Shown piece by piece: positions 62,623-64,000 of a stretch of 64,000 bases of DNA. How positions within the stretch are numbered: position 1 is the first letter of the stretch; each line of letters starts with the position of its first letter. The notes below the pieces were generated by a model. The model saw nothing but the letters and a program-made list of their open reading frames with translations, had not been told where the DNA came from and did no database searches. The DNA is taken from contig JBBDPC010000137.1 of the NCBI GenBank assembly GCA_040876735.1, positions 1 to 64,000 of the forward strand. Reading direction: 5' to 3'. Origin of the DNA: Natronomicrosphaera sp040876735 (GTDB taxonomy: Bacteria > Planctomycetota > Phycisphaerae > Phycisphaerales > Phycisphaeraceae). Made by a program: the position numbers and the translations under genes.

Positions 62623-63075
62623 GGGGGATGGGGGTTCGGGGTGCGGGGATCAGGGATCGGAATGGTTTGCGTCGGTTTCGAGCGAGGCGATGAGGCCGTG
62701 AAGCAGCCGGCCGGTTTGTTGAAGGATATCCCACACAGGCGTGGCCTGCTCGCGCGGGCCCATCTTTCGTCGTACCGCCGCGATCAACTGGGTTTCGGTC
62801 TCCATCAGCGAGCCGCGAGCGATGTACAGATGGTGCAGATACTCTCGCCGATGCCGCCGACCATAACCTTCGGCGACATTTGAAGGCACGGAAAGCGCTG
62901 CCCGTCGAATCTGCCCCGTCAGGCCGAACCGTTCGTCCGGCGGGAAGGTGCGGGACAGATCATGCACCGCATCGTAGCTGTCCATCGCCCGCTGCCAAGC
63001 ATCGAGCTTGCGATAAGCGTGATTGTCCACAGTCACCACCCCCTGATCCCTGATCCCCGTCCCCTGCACCCCGTG
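62623..63075. mobile_element. Heptamer-bracketed element carrying a four-helix-bundle gene
   Basis: Left array 62623-62664: GGGGGAT, GGGGGTT, CGGGGTG, CGGGGAT, CAGGGAT, CGGAATG. Right array 63034-63075, C-rich: CACCACC, CCCTGAT, CCCTGAT, CCCCGTC, CCCTGCA, CCCCGTG. The arms share an exact 14-base inverted segment (GGGGATCAGGGATC at 62645-62658, its complement at 63045-63058) and an 8-base one (CGGGGTGC). The enclosed gene takes its ribosome binding site and its stop codon from the arms. No transposase and no target duplication are recognised; calling it mobile is an inference. Confidence 0.5.
62650..63030 (-). CDS. Four-helix-bundle protein (23S rRNA intervening-sequence type)
   Basis: A 126-residue protein. 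GTG at 63030 follows AGGGGG by 8 bases; other GTG codons lie 6 and 9 bases upstream. Family features: YRKLDAWQRAMDSYDAVHDLS, then QIRRAALSVPSNVAEGYGRRH, then YLHHLYIARGSLMETETQL. This is the S23/TIGR02436 type, named after proteins encoded in 23S rRNA intervening sequences and related to the Avd subunit of diversity-generating retroelements. No reverse transcriptase is nearby. The ORF ends NHSDP, the last codons and the stop being repeat-derived. Confidence 0.85.
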   Translation of the reverse strand: MDNHAYRKLDAWQRAMDSYDAVHDLSRTFPPDERFGLTGQIRRAALSVPSNVAEGYGRRHRREYLHHLYIARGSLMETETQLIAAVRRKMGPREQATPVWDILQQTGRLLHGLIASLETDANHSDP

Positions 63076-63079
63076 TCGG

Positions 63080-63490
63080 CTACGCCGGCACAAACGTCGC
63101 GCCGCGCTCGACGTCGCAGCCGACGATCTGGCCGATGGCGAAGTTGCTGGCCTGCTGAGCCTTGGTGAGCTGGAGGATCACGGCGGGGCCGGCCTGGACG
63201 TAGAGCTGGTTGGCGGCCACATCGCCGCCGCAGACCCGGCCGTGGACGCGGCGCGGCCGGCCGAAGACAGGCTCGACGAATCGGCCGCCGGCGGGGAAGA
63301 TGTCGACGCGGCGGGCCTTGGCGTGGATCGTGCCGGTGATGCGGTCGCCCGGCTCGGCAGCGATCGGGCCGTCGGTGTGCAGGTGCAGGCGATAGTCCGT
63401 GTCGAGCACGTGCAGCACGATGCGGTCGTCGGACTTTTCTTCAAGCCTGCCGGTGACGGTGGGGACGGCGGGGGGGGCGGCCTGGTTCAT
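63080..63490 (-). CDS. Small protein of unknown function
   Basis: A 136-residue protein; AAGGAG precedes the ATG complementing 63488-63490. Beta-rich throughout: VTGRLEEKSDDRIVLHVLDT, ITGTIHAKARRVDIFPAGGR, RVHGRVCGGDVAANQLYVQA. The repeated V-G-x-I/V pattern suggests an OB-like or barrel fold. No signal peptide, no named family. It lies upstream of the four-helix-bundle gene on the same strand, separated by the right repeat arm. Confidence 0.6.
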   Translation of the reverse strand: MNQAAPPAVPTVTGRLEEKSDDRIVLHVLDTDYRLHLHTDGPIAAEPGDRITGTIHAKARRVDIFPAGGRFVEPVFGRPRRVHGRVCGGDVAANQLYVQAGPAVILQLTKAQQASNFAIGQIVGCDVERGATFVPA

Positions 63491-63599
63491 CGCGAATCGC
63501 TCCTTCGAGGCATGAGCCGTGCAGTGACTTCCTGAGCGGAATAAGATACCGGGCTGTTGGCCTGATGTCACAAATGGAGAGGGCTGGCCCCAGCGTCCT

Positions 63600-64000
63600 T
63601 TGCCCAACGACCGCAAGATCAACCGCTCGTACTGCACCGACCGCGTCCGCGTGGACTACGCGCACGTCGGGCTTTATGACGTGAAGTCGCGCGAGATCTG
63701 GATCGCCAAAAAACGATGGGGCACCGTGCCCGTCCGCGTCAGCCACGCCCGCCTGCTCGTCGGCGGCACGCAGGACACCTCCACCGCCGACAAGGACCGC
63801 TACCTCTGCTTCTGGTTCCACACCCCCGGCACCGGCGAAGGCTATGTCCACGGCTACCCGATCGAGTGGGACGAAGGTCATCTGCTCATCCGCCTCGACC
63901 CCAACTGGAACTACCTCACCCGCACCTTCATCCCCAGCACGGACACCGCGAAGGTGGAGAGGAACATCGAGCAGCAGTACGCCTGGGGCCGGCACATCTT
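63600..64000 (+). CDS. Protein of unknown function, 3' end outside the window
   Basis: An open frame of 133 codons running to the window edge. TTG at 63600 is the first usable start after the in-frame stop at 63525; it has only a weak ribosome site (GGAGAGGG, too far upstream). The sequence looks coded: NRSYCTDRVRVDYAHVGLYD, REIWIAKKRWGTVPVRVSHA, YLCFWFHTPGTGEGYVHGYP, DPNWNYLTRTFIPS. C-ending codon bias matches nearby genes. No family recognised. Divergent from the gene at 63080. Confidence 0.6.
   Translation, partial: MPNDRKINRSYCTDRVRVDYAHVGLYDVKSREIWIAKKRWGTVPVRVSHARLLVGGTQDTSTADKDRYLCFWFHTPGTGEGYVHGYPIEWDEGHLLIRLDPNWNYLTRTFIPSTDTAKVERNIEQQYAWGRHI

Noticed and set aside
62650..63030. Diversity-generating retroelement, because of the Avd-like four-helix bundle
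   Set aside because: There is no reverse transcriptase, template repeat or variable-repeat target gene in the window.

Overview
The window is high-GC, gene-dense bacterial DNA that fits a Planctomycetota member, most likely class Phycisphaerae. This rests on gene content, not on a database match. The clues are prepilin-type proteins with FTLIELLVV leaders and short variable bodies, a PEP-CTERM-tailed subtilase, a zinc-ribbon membrane protein with a CERCGYSL motif, an OstA/LptD-type outer-membrane protein, a sulfatase, a DUF4159-like protein, and many long intergenic palindromes. There is no rRNA, CRISPR array, phage or recognisable insertion sequence; one tRNA-Glu(CUC) is present. A run of ten Ns at 41262-41271 is an assembly gap that cuts the 3' end of a flippase-like gene.

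Layout. 1-9836: TatD tail, O-antigen ligase-like protein with TPRs, RluD-type pseudouridine synthase, YfgM-like TPR protein, lipoprotein, Na/Pi cotransporter, and a DUF4175-like/DUF4159 pair. 9884-14218: fructose-1,6-bisphosphatase, a methyltransferase-like protein, and a TPR-AAA+ ATPase with a TPR membrane partner. 14517-24730: a probable cell-surface polysaccharide locus. Two half-size ABC exporters and a pyruvyl-transferase-like protein lie on the minus strand. Opposite them are two prepilin-like proteins bracketing a glycoside hydrolase-GT2 fusion and a second glycosyltransferase. 24824-28845: a large PEP/pyruvate-binding-domain protein, a small acidic protein and a helix-hairpin-helix protein. 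29026-34419: zinc-ribbon membrane protein, tRNA-Glu, a lone atpC, then mrdA-rodA for cell-wall elongation. 34527-46473: NAD synthetase, sulfatase, flippase-like protein, RNase H, COG1579 zinc-ribbon protein, glycerol kinase and a PhyH-type dioxygenase. 45568-50403: anti-sigma/ECF sigma pair, a diguanylate cyclase coupled to a small protein ending in an EELDxLL motif, and an acidic zinc-ribbon protein. 50524-55892: SurA/PpiD-like protein and LptD, outer-membrane assembly functions. 56248-64000: PEP-CTERM subtilase, a helical repeat protein, a CheB-CheR-histidine kinase-receiver fusion, UDP-glucuronate decarboxylase, a four-helix-bundle protein, and two unknown proteins.

The most unusual feature is the repeat content. 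At least five palindromic families are scattered between genes. One class consists of arrays of degenerate G-rich heptamers (NNNNGGG). They form inverted pairs around 36436-36558 (inside nadE, in frame), 49424-49651, 52626-52855 and 62623-63075. Unpaired arrays occur at 1482-1516 (inside the O-antigen ligase-like gene, where a unit change would shift the frame) and 55969-55989. The 62623-63075 pair encloses a four-helix-bundle gene whose ribosome binding site and stop codon both lie in the repeat arms. This looks like a small repeat-bracketed element and is the best candidate here for something undescribed.
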